Below are positions 41,976 to 42,053 of a stretch of DNA of 42,053 nucleotides, in pieces. The stretch comes from an uncultured Brachyspira sp. (GTDB lineage Bacteria; Spirochaetota; Brachyspiria; Brachyspirales; Brachyspiraceae): NCBI RefSeq assembly GCF_934747485.1, contig NZ_CAKVGN010000021.1:1-42053 (forward strand), given 5' to 3'. Position 1 is the stretch's first letter, and each line of letters starts with the position of its first letter. The position numbers and the translations under genes are program-made. The notes under the pieces were generated by a model that was given only the letters and a program-made list of their open reading frames with translations, was not told the origin of the DNA and did not search any database.

Positions 41976-42053
41976 TTCCCCCGCACGACTAAGAAGTTAT
42001 AATTAAAGCATAGCATTACCGTGCGGCAAGGTGGTACAGCTCGTACGCGGGAA
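41976..42053. repeat. GC-rich inverted-repeat element, cut by the window edge
   Basis: CCGCACG (41981-41987) and CGTGCGG (42020-42026) form a 7-bp inverted repeat. TTCCC (41976-41980) and GGGAA (42049-42053) may be outer arms. GTAC-AGCTC-GTAC lies near the end. TTACCGTGCG at 42016-42025 matches, inverted, 167-176 at the other end of the window. Confidence 0.4.

Noticed and set aside
42001..42053. GC-rich end segment as a tRNA gene
   Set aside because: No cloverleaf or T-loop GTTCRA motif; inverted repeats explain it better.

Overview
The window comes from a very AT-rich, Gram-negative anaerobe and reads as a Brachyspira-like spirochaete. The signs are a periplasmic-flagella gene block (flgE, flbD, motA, motB), a FlgE that keeps the Lys/Cys pair known from spirochaete hook cross-linking, a lipid A branch (lpxA, lpxB, kdsD), two FabV/TER-type enoyl reductases, and anaerobe oxidative-stress genes (SOD, rubrerythrin). 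The genus is inferred from gene content, not from a database match. I see no rRNA, tRNA, insertion sequence, integrase or CRISPR array.

Layout. 1-4100 is an accessory, decaying strip with lower GC than the rest. It holds a repeat-like edge with hairpins, a leftward two-gene module (AAA ATPase plus a small protein with a PD-(D/E)XK-like D...ExK...Q pattern; candidate defence pair), an LCM/PPM-type methyltransferase, an ankyrin-like remnant and a broken relB/relE-type toxin-antitoxin locus. 4153-14109 is core: ligA, a secreted FecR-domain protein, a DUF362 ferredoxin-like protein, fabZ-lpxA-lpxB plus a GHKL-like ATPase, and infB converging on it. 14184-20725 (leftward) carries a SurA-like lipoprotein, a class III nucleotidyl cyclase, an RlmI-type methyltransferase, and motB, motA, flbD and flgE. 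21334-26257 has truA, a DUF4261 gene, cls and a cytoplasmic LRR protein. A candidate independent small RNA lies between truA and the DUF4261 gene.

26254-33108 is one tight leftward operon of eight genes: a tail-anchored coiled-coil repeat protein, rnhB, a FliK-like and an FlhB-C-terminal-like protein, a degenerate HD-GYP protein, a YraN protein, a 42-residue protein and kdsD. 33237-37982 holds holB (delta prime with a large insertion), an exported protein, SOD, rubrerythrin and rarD. 38062-41599 has two fabV/ter paralogues on either side of an oppositely oriented FkbM methyltransferase.

How they fit together: fabZ and the enoyl reductases feed fatty-acid elongation. lpxA and lpxB use acyl-ACP for lipid A, and kdsD starts Kdo synthesis. 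flgE/motA/motB with the FliK/FlhB-like pair serve the flagellum. SOD and rubrerythrin detoxify oxygen species. The gene-free gaps near 20.9, 23.5 and 41.9 kb contain related GC-rich repeat modules. The strongest leads are the 265-2297 ATPase/nuclease-like pair and the 22154-22318 small-RNA candidate, whose promoter spacer is a perfect palindrome.
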